64,000 bases of DNA from Synechococcus sp. PROS-7-1 (GTDB taxonomy: Bacteria > Cyanobacteriota > Cyanobacteriia > PCC-6307 > Cyanobiaceae). Shown here in pieces: positions 17,705 through 30,141 of this stretch (positions are counted from its first letter, which is position 1; each line of letters starts with the position of its first letter). A program made the translations under genes and the position numbers. The DNA lies in assembly GCF_014279795.1 (NCBI RefSeq), contig NZ_CP047945.1:1942572-2006571 (forward strand). The letters are read 5' to 3'. The notes beneath the pieces were generated by a model. The model was not told where the DNA came from. It did no database searches and saw only the letters and a list, made by a program, of their open reading frames with translations.

Positions 17705-18550
17705 TTGGCGCTCCGACGCCCCCTTCCCCGCTTCTGGCTGATCGCCACGCTGGGTGGTGTGGTCGCCCTTTGTGGAGTCGCCTACTGGTGGGAGCAGCAG
17801 CTGCCAAAGCGCCTTGAGCAGGCAGCTGCTGCTGGGGATCTGGACGCGTGCCTGCGCTACGGAGAGCAGCTGGCCGCCCTGCGTTGGCTGGGGAAAGAAG
17901 CTCCCCTGGAGCAGGCTCTCTGCAGACGCCGCCAGGCACAGCGCACCTGGGAAGCGGGAGACACAACCAGAGCGCTGGAACTGCAAACTCAGCTGGTGAA
18001 TTCGGCAGTCGGCAGCCCAGCTGAACGAGTCAGTGATCGCCAGCGGCTGCAGGATTGGCGCCGTGAAGTGCGCAACAAGGCACTGGCTCAGTTTCGTGCC
18101 GGAAATCTCGATGCGGCCTTGGCCACGCTGTCCCCCCTCGAAACCAGGGGGCAACGCACGGGGACCCAACTCAGCGACAGCTTGAAAGAGACTTGGAACC
18201 GCAATCGCGTCGATCACGAGCGCTTACAGGAGCGCGTACAGCGTCAGCAGTGGTGGGAAGCCCTGAGTGTGCTGAACCAACTCGACCATCCCTGGTGGCA
18301 ACGCCATGCCCTGCCGCTTCGACGACAGATCGAAACCGCCATCAAGAACCTTCGCGACCAGCAAAGCCACACCAGTCATGGTGACCTCCCTGATCACACC
18401 GTGGACACGGAGCGCTTGAACGATGCCGTTGAACAGCGCATTGGCGAAGGCATGGATCCTTGGAGCGCTTTCGTCGCAGGGTGCTCGGATCTTGGAGGTG
18501 TCCTGGTGGAAGAGGGGCCTGAAAGCCTCTGTAAAGCGAAGGAGCCGTGA
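17705..18550 (+). CDS. Membrane-anchored helical-repeat protein, function unknown
   Basis: About 281 residues from TTG 17705. An N-terminal basic stretch is followed by one hydrophobic segment (about residues 11-28, FWLIATLGGVVALCGVAYW), then a long helical region with TPR-like phrasing (AGDLDACLRYGEQLAAL, AGDTTRALELQTQL, AGNLDAALATLSPL). The C-terminal 60 residues hold WSAFVAGCSDLGG. It is probably anchored in a membrane with the repeat region in one compartment. No family name is supported. It follows the Hsp70-like gene by 74 bases on the same strand, so a chaperone/TPR partnership is possible but unproven. Confidence 0.6.
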   Translation: MALRRPLPRFWLIATLGGVVALCGVAYWWEQQLPKRLEQAAAAGDLDACLRYGEQLAALRWLGKEAPLEQALCRRRQAQRTWEAGDTTRALELQTQLVNSAVGSPAERVSDRQRLQDWRREVRNKALAQFRAGNLDAALATLSPLETRGQRTGTQLSDSLKETWNRNRVDHERLQERVQRQQWWEALSVLNQLDHPWWQRHALPLRRQIETAIKNLRDQQSHTSHGDLPDHTVDTERLNDAVEQRIGEGMDPWSAFVAGCSDLGGVLVEEGPESLCKAKEP

Positions 18551-18580
18551 GACAATTCGCCCCATTGGATTCGTAACTTC

Positions 18581-18802
18581 ATGCAGCCTGGTGACAAGGT
18601 CGTCGTCGCCTCATCAGTGGTGGTCTACAACCATCCGGAACATCGGGGCACATCCTTCGATCTCCAGGGCAGTGAGGGAGAAGTGGTGACCGTGCTGACG
18701 GAGTGGAAAGGGCGTCCGATCAGCCCAACCCTTCCTGTGATCGTGGCCTTCGGTCGCTACAAGGCACATTTCCGCAGTGATGAACTTCAGGTCTCGTCCT
18801 GA
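18581..18802 (+). CDS. ftrV: Ferredoxin-thioredoxin reductase, variable chain
   Basis: The 73-residue protein MQPGDKVVVASSVVVYNHPEH matches the FTR variable subunit, an SH3-like barrel. Further conserved parts are GSEGEVVTVLTEWKGRPISP and the C-terminal KAHFRSDEL. FtrV pairs with the catalytic FeS subunit FtrC (not in this window) and moves electrons from ferredoxin to thioredoxin for light-dependent regulation. The stop region overlaps the convergent pyrR gene by 16 bases. Confidence 0.93.
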   Translation: MQPGDKVVVASSVVVYNHPEHRGTSFDLQGSEGEVVTVLTEWKGRPISPTLPVIVAFGRYKAHFRSDELQVSS

Positions 18803-19347
18803 GTTCGACGCAAAAACACCCCCTCTTCCCCATCCACGTCGAGTAGACGCAGTTCGATCGTTTCACTGCGACGCGTTGGAACTGTTCGCCCACAGAAATC
18901 TGGCTGAATGGGCAGTTCTCGATGACCTCGGTCCACCATGACCAGCAGCAGAACTCTGCGGGGACGTCCCCAGGCCTGAATGGCTTCAAGCGCAGCCCTC
19001 ACCGTGCGACCGGTAAATATCACGTCATCCACAAGCACCACGTCGCGCCCCTCAACTCCCACCGGAAGGTCGGTGCCTTTCACAGGTCGCATCGCCACGC
19101 GCTCCAGATCGTCCCTGTGAAAGGTCGGATCAAGAGTTCCTCGGGCCACTGGGCGGCCGGCCTGCTCTTCCAGTGAGCGCGCCAGAACCGAGGCCAGCTG
19201 GACGCCACGCGTTGGAATTCCAAGCAGGACGAGATCATCAAGCCCGCCAACGCTCTCAAGCACTTGAGAAGCGAGGCGCATCAATGTTCTCCTCAGTTCG
19301 TCGGACGAGAGAATCTCGACCCGTTCATCCTGGGCGCCCGTCCCCAT
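18787..19347 (-). CDS. pyrR: Bifunctional pyr operon regulator / uracil phosphoribosyltransferase
   Basis: The 186-residue protein has the PRPP-binding motif VVLVDDVIFTGRTVRAAL and the N-terminal LGIPTRGVQLASVLA. A basic RGHRELPIQPDFCGRTVPT loop is typical of PyrR. PyrR binds pyr mRNA in Firmicutes and has UPRTase activity; in cyanobacteria the regulatory role is less certain. No pyrimidine gene is adjacent. It is divergent from gpmI with 150 bases between and convergent with ftrV. Confidence 0.93.
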   Translation of the reverse strand: MGTGAQDERVEILSSDELRRTLMRLASQVLESVGGLDDLVLLGIPTRGVQLASVLARSLEEQAGRPVARGTLDPTFHRDDLERVAMRPVKGTDLPVGVEGRDVVLVDDVIFTGRTVRAALEAIQAWGRPRRVLLLVMVDRGHRELPIQPDFCGRTVPTRRSETIELRLLDVDGEEGVFLRRTQDET

Positions 19348-19497
19348 GGATTCAATGCCTGGGAGGCCGAGTGTATGCGTTTTGGCCGGCGGAGCGTCCG
19401 AGAAAGCTGACCATTCATCAGGGGGCGATTCACCTGGGGAGGGATCCGGAGGTAACTTGTGAATCTGGAGAAGTCCTTAAGAAGGGAGAAACGCTGA

Positions 19498-21129
19498 GTG
19501 AACGCGGTTGATCGCCAGGATGGACATCCCAAGCAGAGGTCTTCAGTAGCGCCTGTGGTGCTAGCGATCCTGGATGGATGGGGCGATCGTGACGGCAGCG
19601 ACTTCAATGCCATCCGATCGGCTGAAACCCCGGTGATGGATGCCTTGAGGCACGCCTATCCGAACACCTTGATCCACGCCAGTGGTTCCCATGTGGGACT
19701 CCCAGACGGGCAAATGGGGAATTCTGAGGTCGGCCATCTGACCATCGGCGCAGGACGAATCATTCGCCAGGAACTGGTGCGCATCGGCGACACGGTGCGC
19801 GGGAATCAGCTCCCCGCGGTGCCCGCGCTCAACACGCTGGCTGCGCGTCTGCGTGAGAGCGGCCGGACCCTGCACCTCCTCGGGCTCTGCTCCGATGGCG
19901 GGGTGCACAGCCACGTTGATCACCTCTGTGGACTGCTGCGCTGGGCCGCAGCGGAAGGCATCAAGACCGTGGCCATTCATGCCATCACGGATGGGAGGGA
20001 CACACCCACCCAGAGTGCTCCGCGTTATGTCCACACGATCGAAGAAGCCATCCAGTCCAGCGGTGTGGGTGAGATCGCCAGCCTGTGCGGCCGCTATTGG
20101 GCCATGGACCGCGATCAGCGTTGGGAACGAACCTCACGCGCCCACGCTCTGCTCACAGACCCTGCGTATCCCTGCAGCAGCAGCACCCCCAAGGCGGTTC
20201 TCGAAGCCAGTTATGCCGCTGGAACCACCGATGAATTTCTAGAGCCCACTCGGCTGAGCAACAGCCACCTCCAAGACGGTGATGCCCTGCTCATGTTCAA
20301 TTTCCGTCCGGACCGCGCACGCCAGATCATTCAGAGTCTCTCCCTTGATGGTTTCGAGGGTTTTCCGCGTCCGCACCGACCGAAACTGGATGTCGTGACC
20401 TTTACGCAGTACGAGAGCGGACTGCCCGTGGAGGTCGCCTTCCCCCCCGAATCCCTCGACGACCTCCTCGGCCAGGTGGTGGCTGCCGAGGGACTGAAGC
20501 AGTACCGCACGGCGGAAACCGAGAAATACCCCCACGTGACCTATTTCATGAATGGCGGGATCGAGCAGCCCCTCGCGGGAGAAGACCGACATCTGGTTCC
20601 ATCTCCCCGCGTTGCCACCTACGACCTAGCCCCGGCCATGGCGGCGGACACCCTCACGGACAGTTGCATCGCAGCCATCGAAAAGGGGATCTATTCCCTG
20701 GTGGTGATCAATTACGCCAACCCCGACATGGTGGGGCACACCGGAGTCATGGAGGCCGCCACCGAAGCGATCCAGACCGTGGACCACTGCATCGGTCGCC
20801 TACTCGATGCGGTGGGACGCATGGGCGGCACCTTGATGATCACCGCAGATCATGGCAACGCTGAGTGCATGCGCGGTGAAGACGGAGAAGCCTGGACAGC
20901 GCACACCACCAATCCTGTGCCGGTGATTCTTGTGGAGGGTGAAAAGCGCAAGATGGTTGGCATGGGCAATGCCCTGCGCCTGCGCGACGAAGGGGGTCTT
21001 GCAGACATCGCCCCAACCTTGCTGCAGCTGCTGGGCCTCGAGAAACCTGCCGCCATGACGGGTCAGAGCTTGATTGAAGCGATTGACACGGCAGCGCCGG
21101 CCAGCGCCAGACTGCCCCAGCCTGTTTGA
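19498..21129 (+). CDS. gpmI: 2,3-bisphosphoglycerate-independent phosphoglycerate mutase
   Basis: The 543-residue protein starts near [16 protein letters not shown] (metal-binding Asp) and contains [14 protein letters not shown] with the phosphorylated Ser, [21 protein letters not shown] and the C-terminal [12 protein letters not shown] with metal ligands. GpmI interconverts 3- and 2-phosphoglycerate and needs manganese but no cofactor. The start is GTG 19498. The 21-base gap to secG suggests a common transcript with it. Confidence 0.97.
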   Translation: MNAVDRQDGHPKQRSSVAPVVLAILDGWGDRDGSDFNAIRSAETPVMDALRHAYPNTLIHASGSHVGLPDGQMGNSEVGHLTIGAGRIIRQELVRIGDTVRGNQLPAVPALNTLAARLRESGRTLHLLGLCSDGGVHSHVDHLCGLLRWAAAEGIKTVAIHAITDGRDTPTQSAPRYVHTIEEAIQSSGVGEIASLCGRYWAMDRDQRWERTSRAHALLTDPAYPCSSSTPKAVLEASYAAGTTDEFLEPTRLSNSHLQDGDALLMFNFRPDRARQIIQSLSLDGFEGFPRPHRPKLDVVTFTQYESGLPVEVAFPPESLDDLLGQVVAAEGLKQYRTAETEKYPHVTYFMNGGIEQPLAGEDRHLVPSPRVATYDLAPAMAADTLTDSCIAAIEKGIYSLVVINYANPDMVGHTGVMEAATEAIQTVDHCIGRLLDAVGRMGGTLMITADHGNAECMRGEDGEAWTAHTTNPVPVILVEGEKRKMVGMGNALRLRDEGGLADIAPTLLQLLGLEKPAAMTGQSLIEAIDTAAPASARLPQPV

Positions 21130-21153
21130 CCCGAACCGCCATAGGATCGATTG

Positions 21154-21384
21154 ATGATTACAACCGTTCTTTCTTGGATCTGGATCGGCAGTGGACTTCT
21201 GCTGATTCTGTTTGTCCTTCTGCACAGCCCCAAGGGCGACGGCATGGGAGGACTGGCCGCCAGTGGCAGTTCAACGTTCACCAGCTCAAGCAGCGCTGAG
21301 GCAACCCTGAACCGCATCACCTGGACCACCTTGGCGGTCTTTCTCACCCTTGCGATCATCCTCAGCGCTGGCTGGCTGAAATAG
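21154..21384 (+). CDS. secG: Preprotein translocase subunit SecG
   Basis: This 76-residue two-helix membrane protein has the SecG hallmark LLILFVLLHSPKGDGMGG in the first half and a second helix near the end (LAVFLTLAIILSAGW). SecG assists SecYEG translocation in plasma and thylakoid membranes. ATG 21154 is preferred over the adjoining TTG 21151. It follows gpmI closely, an arrangement known in other cyanobacteria. Confidence 0.93.
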   Translation: MITTVLSWIWIGSGLLLILFVLLHSPKGDGMGGLAASGSSTFTSSSSAEATLNRITWTTLAVFLTLAIILSAGWLK

Positions 21385-21385
21385 T

Positions 21386-21760
21386 TCAGTTCCCGTCGTT
21401 GCCCTGCTTCGGATTAACCGACTCTCTGATCGTTTTCACTCCACCCTCAAGAGTGCGCTGTGACCGGTTGATGGCTTTGATGATGAAGAAAAGGGCCCAA
21501 CCAACAATCAGGGAGTTGAGTATGACATCGAGAATTTTCCCGATCGCCAAGTCTCCTCCGTAATAAGGAATCACGAGGTTTTGCCAGTCCCCTCCACGCA
21601 CCAAAGGGTTGAGGAGAGGCATCAGCAGATCCTTGCTGATGGCATCCACAATTTGCTGGAACTGCGTGCCAACCACCACAGCGATGGCCAGGTTGAGGGC
21701 ATTGCCTTTTTGAAAGAAGAACTCAGTAAATTCGCGCAACCAACGACGCAGGATCATCAC
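21386..21760 (-). CDS. mscL: Large-conductance mechanosensitive channel
   Basis: The 124-residue protein reads GNALNLAIAVVVGTQFQQIV (pore helix), a periplasmic loop YYGGD, and a second helix NSLIVGWALFFIIKAIN, matching MscL. The channel opens under membrane tension and protects against hypo-osmotic shock. It is convergent with secG with one base between stops. A 40-base gap separates it from the groEL terminator. Confidence 0.93.
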   Translation of the reverse strand: MMILRRWLREFTEFFFQKGNALNLAIAVVVGTQFQQIVDAISKDLLMPLLNPLVRGGDWQNLVIPYYGGDLAIGKILDVILNSLIVGWALFFIIKAINRSQRTLEGGVKTIRESVNPKQGNDGN

Positions 21761-21801
21761 AAGCCAACAACTCTCAATTATTAAAGCTCGCAGAGATCCA
21801 C

Positions 21802-21827
21802 AAAAAAACCCCCGCCGAAGCAGGGGT
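21802..21827 (-). terminator. Rho-independent terminator of groESL
   Basis: On the minus strand an 8-bp stem (ACCCCTGC / GCGGGGGT, one wobble pair) with a TTCG tetraloop is followed by seven T residues. It lies about 50 bases beyond the groEL stop. Confidence 0.92.
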
Positions 21828-21877
21828 CTTGAGGTTGAACAGAGTCGATACCGATCGACGCCACTGATTCGTGCTGA

Positions 21878-23524
<1,647 letters not shown>

Positions 23525-23565
23525 TCAGAGGAGGTGGAGTGATGTTCAGCCGAAGCGGTGCCGTC

Positions 23566-23877
23566 TCAGTTGACGACAGCGAGGATGTCCTTCTCGGACA
23601 GAAGCACGTACTCGTCACTGCCGAGCTTGATGTCGGTTCCGGCGTACTTGCTGTAGAGAACTTTGTCGCCGACGCCGACTTCTGGAGCCTGACGGGAGCC
23701 ATCTTCGTTGGGCTTGCCGGGGCCGACCTGAACCACCTCGCCCACCTGGGGCTTTTCCTTGGCGGTGTCGGGAAGAAGGATGCCACCAGCGGTCTTCTCC
23801 TCGGATTCGGAGACCTTGACGAAGACGCGATCGCCGAGGGGCTTGACGGTGGAGACGCTGAGAGAAACAGCTGCCAT
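23566..23877 (-). CDS. groS: Co-chaperonin GroES
   Basis: From ATG 23877 the protein has 103 residues: [12 protein letters not shown], the mobile loop [19 protein letters not shown] and [14 protein letters not shown]. It caps the GroEL ring. It is first in the groES-groEL operon (53-base gap to groEL). A CIRCE-like operator lies 53 bases upstream of the start, which suggests HrcA repression under heat stress. Confidence 0.96.
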   Translation of the reverse strand: MAAVSLSVSTVKPLGDRVFVKVSESEEKTAGGILLPDTAKEKPQVGEVVQVGPGKPNEDGSRQAPEVGVGDKVLYSKYAGTDIKLGSDEYVLLSEKDILAVVN

Positions 23878-23929
23878 GGGGGACTTGCGGGAGCAGGGAC
23901 AGGGCGCCGAAGCGCGAAAGCGACCCGAG

Positions 23930-23956
23930 CTGGCACTCAAGGTCACCGACTGCCAA
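23930..23956 (-). promoter_or_regulatory. Degenerate CIRCE operator upstream of groESL
   Basis: On the minus strand TTGGCAGTC, 9 spacer bases, then GAGTGCCAG. Each half matches the CIRCE consensus (TTAGCACTC-N9-GAGTGCTAA) at 7 of 9 positions and the spacer is exactly 9. CIRCE is the HrcA repressor site in front of groESL in many bacteria including cyanobacteria. Binding by HrcA is inference. Confidence 0.7.
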
Positions 23957-24004
23957 CCTATGCGTGCCGACCACCCTCAGACCATGATTTGAGCGTGCGG
24001 GTGA

Positions 24005-25558
<1,554 letters not shown>

Positions 25559-25640
25559 GGCTTCCGGGGACCACCATCCACGGTCGGTCCCCAAAACCAC
25601 GATTCAGCTCCAACGCACCGACCCCAAGTCTTCCCTTTCC

Positions 25641-26051
25641 ATGTCCCTCACCCTCCGCGTGCTGGCACCCGACCAGAGTGTGTTCGACGGTTCAGCTGAC
25701 GAGGTGATTCTTCCAAGTACCACTGGTCAGCTTGGAATCCTCCCCGGCCACGTGTCCTTGCTCGCCGCACTTGATGTGGGTGTTTTGCGTGTACGCGCCG
25801 ATGGGGGTTGGAAGTCCATCGCCCTCATGGGTGGCTTCGCGGAAGTGGATGCCGATGACGTCACCGTTCTGGTGAATTCTGCTGAGCTCGGCAGTTCCAT
25901 TGACGCTTCAAGTGCCGAATCGGACTTGCAAGCTGCAAGAAACGAAGTCTCCAAAATGGAGGGACAGCCGGCTTCAGCCGACAAAGTGAAGGCTCAGCAA
26001 TCCCTTGATCGAGCTCGCGCTCGCGTACAGGCAGCGAAAAACCAGGACTAA
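25641..26051 (+). CDS. atpC: F1 ATP synthase epsilon subunit
   Basis: The 136-residue protein begins SLTLRVLAPDQSVFDGSADE and continues LGILPGHVSLLAAL, the epsilon beta-sandwich, with a C-terminal helical hairpin from about residue 90. Epsilon couples rotation to catalysis and inhibits ATP hydrolysis in the dark. It follows atpD by 82 bases and is followed by a strong terminator, giving a two-gene operon. Confidence 0.97.
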   Translation: MSLTLRVLAPDQSVFDGSADEVILPSTTGQLGILPGHVSLLAALDVGVLRVRADGGWKSIALMGGFAEVDADDVTVLVNSAELGSSIDASSAESDLQAARNEVSKMEGQPASADKVKAQQSLDRARARVQAAKNQD

Positions 26052-26075
26052 TAGTTTTCAAGCACTTGAATTCTC

Positions 26076-26109
26076 AAAAAAGCCGGGGTCGAAAGATCCC
26101 GGCTTTTTT
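26076..26109 (+). terminator. Rho-independent terminator of atpD-atpC
   Basis: A 15-bp stem (one G-T pair) with a GAAA tetraloop ends in six T residues; a mirrored A run precedes it, so it may also act for the opposite strand (ycf65). Confidence 0.93.
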
Positions 26110-26179
26110 ATCTGAACAGATGGACAAAAAAACGACCTGCAACTGCAGGTCGTACTGAGAACACGAATGAGCGCTGGAT

Positions 26180-26701
<522 letters not shown>

Positions 26702-26747
26702 TTAAGGACAAACAACTAACCTAACAGCCGCCTTCACCCCATCTCAT

Positions 26748-27521
26748 CTGAGCCTCTCCAGCGATCCTCGCCAGCTCCTGCTGTTCGATATTGACGGCGT
26801 CATTCGGGATGTCGCCGGAAGCTACCGCCGTGCCCTGCAAGCAACGGTTGAGCACTACAGCGGCTGGCGACCAAGCCCTTCGCAGATCGATGCTCTCAAG
26901 GGAGAGGGGAGATGGAACAACGATTGGGATGCCAGCCTCGAACTGCTGAAACGGCATGGTTCACCCTTGCCGGAACGCCAGGCCCTGATCGATCGGTTCA
27001 GCGACTTTTATTTCGGTGGCGATCCTGGGGCTTCACCCGAAAGCTGGAGCGGTTACATCGGCGATGAGCCGCTGCTTGTGAATGCATCTCTGTTTGAGAC
27101 CATTCATGCCCTCGGATGGGCCTGGGGTTTCGTCAGCGGCGCAGAGCCACCCTCCGCACGCTTCGTGCTCGAGCAGCGCCTGGGGCTCAAAGCGCCGCCT
27201 CTGATCGCCATGGGAGATGCTCCCGACAAACCAGATCCCACTGGACTGTTGCAGCTCAGTCATGCTCTGCTCAGCAGCCGTGAACCAACCACGGTGGCCT
27301 ACCTCGGAGACACCGTGGCCGACGTTCAAACCGTCATCCGTGCCAGGGCAGAGCAACCAGAACGAACCTGGATCAGCCTGGCAGTCGCACCTCCGCACCT
27401 TCATGCTCACCCTGTGGAGCGTCGTGCTTACGAACAGCGGTTGAAGGAGGCTGGTGCTGACCACATCCTGAGCAGCACCATGGCCGTGACTGAATGGCTG
27501 GAATCCTCGGCGCAGCACTGA
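26748..27521 (+). CDS. HAD-superfamily (subfamily IA) hydrolase, TIGR01548-like
   Basis: The frame encodes LLFDIDGVIRDVAGSYRRAL, the HAD catalytic motif I with DxD, then WNNDWDASLELL, GWAWGFVSGAEPPSARFVL (motif II) and VAYLGDTVADVQTV (motif IV). This resembles the cyanobacterial HAD group TIGR01548; the substrate is unknown. The motif I lies upstream of the first ATG, GTG or TTG (TTG 26967), so the real start must be earlier. CTG at 26748 is the best candidate by position; it gives 257 residues. The start is uncertain, the family is not. Confidence 0.8.
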   Translation: MSLSSDPRQLLLFDIDGVIRDVAGSYRRALQATVEHYSGWRPSPSQIDALKGEGRWNNDWDASLELLKRHGSPLPERQALIDRFSDFYFGGDPGASPESWSGYIGDEPLLVNASLFETIHALGWAWGFVSGAEPPSARFVLEQRLGLKAPPLIAMGDAPDKPDPTGLLQLSHALLSSREPTTVAYLGDTVADVQTVIRARAEQPERTWISLAVAPPHLHAHPVERRAYEQRLKEAGADHILSSTMAVTEWLESSAQH

Positions 27522-27563
27522 AAGGACTGCCAACGTGTGGGCTGTGAACACCCCCAGGCGTCC

Positions 27564-28733
27564 ATGAACAGCCGATCGGCACTGTCCTCCTCGGTCATGG
27601 AGATCCGCAACGAGCTGTCCACCCTCGCCCTGGGAGGCGGTGTGCTCGCCCTGCTCAGTTTCAGCGGAGTTCTGGAGTGGCTGCTGGCCAGTGATGCAGG
27701 GTTGATCATTGCTGGACTGCTGATCTTGGGAGCCGTTGTGGTGCTCCTCTCCCAGCAAGTGGCCAATCAGGCCGAACTGCTGGCGGAGACACTCGGCGAG
27801 CCCTACGGGACCTTGGTGCTCACAGGATCTGTGATCGTGATCGAGCTGGCCCTGATCGGCAGCACCATGATCACGGGCGAGCAGAACCCCACGCTCGCCC
27901 GTGACTCGATGTTCTCCGTGCTGATGATCGCCCTCACCGGCATCACCGGGTTATGCATGGCGCTCACCTCCAGGCAATCGAGGCAGGGACTCGAGTCTGA
28001 CGAAGCAATGAGTGAGGAGGACCTCGCGGGCCCGAACATGGCCGGATCGATGGTGTTTTACAACCTCATCAGCACGATGAGCGTGCTCGTTCTCATCATC
28101 CCCAACTTCAGCACTGATTCTCCAGAGGGTGAATTCAGCCTGCCGATCGAGGTGGTGTTGTCCGTGGTCGCCGTCGGCGTCTACGTGATCTTTCTGATCA
28201 ACCAGATGGGCCCTTACCGCTGTTTCTTCATGGATGCTCAGGAGCGAGCGTCCCTCAACAGCGAACACAACCCTGAGGGCTTCATCCACACGAACCGACC
28301 GTGGCGAGCAGGCGGCTTGCTGGTCGCCAGTCTCGGGGTGGTGGTGCTGATCGCTGAGTCCATGGGGCAGCTGATCGAACGGGGCGTGAACGAACTGCAA
28401 CTCCCTGGAGCTCTGGCTGGGATTCTCGTGGCCATGTTGATCCTGATCCCTGAGGCGCTGAACGCCATTCAGGCCACGCGCCGTGGCCAGCTGCAGCGCG
28501 CCCTCAACACCCTCTTCGGGTCGGTACTGGCCACGATCAGCCTCACCGTTCCGGCGGTGCTCATCATCGGGCAGATCATCCACTCTGAGGTGATCCTGGG
28601 CCTCGAGCCCGCCTCCATGGTGCTGCTGGCCCTCACCCTGTTTTTGCTTCGCCCCCATCCGAAGGTGCTCGGGAGCGAAGGGTTGATGCTTCTCGTGGTG
28701 TTCCTGTTCTGGCTGATGCTGGATCTGGTCTGA
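27564..28733 (+). CDS. Cation (Ca2+/H+-type) antiporter, CaCA superfamily
   Basis: About 389 residues with roughly 10-11 hydrophobic segments. Two copies of the CaCA alpha repeat are visible: GSVIVIELALIGSTMITGE in the first half and AMLILIPEALNAIQATRRG in the second, each with the acidic residue used for cation transport. It resembles ChaA-type antiporters more than YRBG. It would export Ca2+ or Na+ from the cytoplasm. ATG 27564 is favoured over GTG 27537. The stop is two bases from the pepP stop (convergent). Confidence 0.85.
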   Translation: MNSRSALSSSVMEIRNELSTLALGGGVLALLSFSGVLEWLLASDAGLIIAGLLILGAVVVLLSQQVANQAELLAETLGEPYGTLVLTGSVIVIELALIGSTMITGEQNPTLARDSMFSVLMIALTGITGLCMALTSRQSRQGLESDEAMSEEDLAGPNMAGSMVFYNLISTMSVLVLIIPNFSTDSPEGEFSLPIEVVLSVVAVGVYVIFLINQMGPYRCFFMDAQERASLNSEHNPEGFIHTNRPWRAGGLLVASLGVVVLIAESMGQLIERGVNELQLPGALAGILVAMLILIPEALNAIQATRRGQLQRALNTLFGSVLATISLTVPAVLIIGQIIHSEVILGLEPASMVLLALTLFLLRPHPKVLGSEGLMLLVVFLFWLMLDLV

Positions 28734-28735
28734 CT

Positions 28736-30088
28736 TCAGCGCTCCATGGCTTGAACCGACTTGAGGGCGTCAGCGCTGAGCACCTCATGGCCTTCGGGCA
28801 CCTCGTCGTGATCCCTAACGGCCACATCATCCTCGATGCGAATGCCGATGCCCTTCCAGCGCTCGTCGATGCTGGGTTGCCCTTCCGGAACGGGCAGACG
28901 ATCGCTCACATAGAGCCCGGGCTCCACGGTGAGCACCATGCCAGGTTCTAACTCCACGTGATGCTCACCAAGCCGATAAGCACCCACATCGTGAACATCC
29001 AGTCCAAGCCAATGGCCGGTGCGGTGCATGTAGAGGTGGCGATAAGCACCCTGTTCAATCAGGCCATCCACATCCCCCTGAAGGAGGCCAAGGCTCACGA
29101 GCCCCTCCACCAGAACGCGCACGGCCGTGTCATGAACACCCTCAGCAGTCTGCCCTGGCCGGACGCTGTCAATCGCGGACTGCTGCGCAGCGAGCACAAG
29201 GCTGTAAAGCTCACGCTGCTCGCCGCTGAAACGACCATTAACCGGGAACGTTCGCGTGATGTCTCCGTTGTAGTAGTCAGGCAGCGAACAGCCGGCATCA
29301 ATCAGCAGTAGATCGCCATCCTGGAGCACGGCATTGTTCTCGATGTAGTGGAGAACGCAGGCGTTGTCGCCACCCGCCACGATTGAGCCATAGGCCACAC
29401 CACGGGCCCCTTGATCGAGGAAATGCTCCTCGATCAAGGCCTGAACCTGACGTTCGCGCATCCCCGGTTTCACAACGGAGCGGGCCAACTCGTGGGCGGC
29501 TGCAGAAATCCGTCCGGCCTCACGCAGTCGCTCCAGCTCTGCCGGCTCCTTGCGCAGACGCATGCGATGCAGCAAGGAACAGGGAGCCACCAAGGCCAGG
29601 GCTGCGCTGCCAGTTCGCGACGCACGATCGAGCTGCCCCGCCCAGGCGGCAACCACAAGGGGCTCGACTGCGGGATGGCGACCGACGCGGAAGGCGATTC
29701 CCTCAGCGCCTTGCAGATAGTCCGGCAGTCGCTGCTCAAGCTCGGCGCGGGGGTGGGCGAGATCAGCACCGAAACACTCCACAGCCCCCTCACAGCCCCA
29801 GCGTCGTCCGGTCCAGACCTCAGCGGCCGGTTCGCGCGGGTTCACGAACAGCACAAAACGTTCTCCCTCCGGTCGATGGGGGAGGAACAGGGCGACCGCG
29901 TCGGGCTCGTCAAAACCGGTGAGGTACCAGAAATCACTGTCCTGACGGAACGGCCATTCCGTATCGGCATGATGGGTAACCAGGGTGGCTGCAGGGATCA
30001 CAGCAGCAGCACCTCCCAAATCGTGCATGAACCGCTGACGACGATCCGCATGACAAGCGATATCAACGATGGAGGTGCAATCAGCCAC
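28736..30088 (-). CDS. pepP: Xaa-Pro aminopeptidase (aminopeptidase P)
   Basis: The protein has the N-terminal AMP_N domain (HHADTEWPFRQDSDFWYLTGF) and the C-terminal pita-bread metallopeptidase with ligands in LLIDAGCSLPDYYNGDITRTF (two Asp), HRTGHWLGLDVHD (His), TVEPGLYV (Glu) and GIRIEDDV (Glu). It removes N-terminal residues before proline using manganese. About 450 residues from GTG 30088; TTG 30130 would add 14 residues. It is divergent from the CNNM gene, whose ATG is at 30142. Confidence 0.93.
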   Translation of the reverse strand: MADCTSIVDIACHADRRQRFMHDLGGAAAVIPAATLVTHHADTEWPFRQDSDFWYLTGFDEPDAVALFLPHRPEGERFVLFVNPREPAAEVWTGRRWGCEGAVECFGADLAHPRAELEQRLPDYLQGAEGIAFRVGRHPAVEPLVVAAWAGQLDRASRTGSAALALVAPCSLLHRMRLRKEPAELERLREAGRISAAAHELARSVVKPGMRERQVQALIEEHFLDQGARGVAYGSIVAGGDNACVLHYIENNAVLQDGDLLLIDAGCSLPDYYNGDITRTFPVNGRFSGEQRELYSLVLAAQQSAIDSVRPGQTAEGVHDTAVRVLVEGLVSLGLLQGDVDGLIEQGAYRHLYMHRTGHWLGLDVHDVGAYRLGEHHVELEPGMVLTVEPGLYVSDRLPVPEGQPSIDERWKGIGIRIEDDVAVRDHDEVPEGHEVLSADALKSVQAMER

Positions 30089-30141
30089 GAAAGAGACAGG
30101 TCGCCGAGTAACCGTCAGGATGGCAGGCAAAGCACACCCCC

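Noticed and set aside
19348-19497. Possible small gene between pyrR and gpmI
   Set aside because: Frames there overlap pyrR or gpmI in wrong frames and have no start site or domain; treated as a divergent promoter region.
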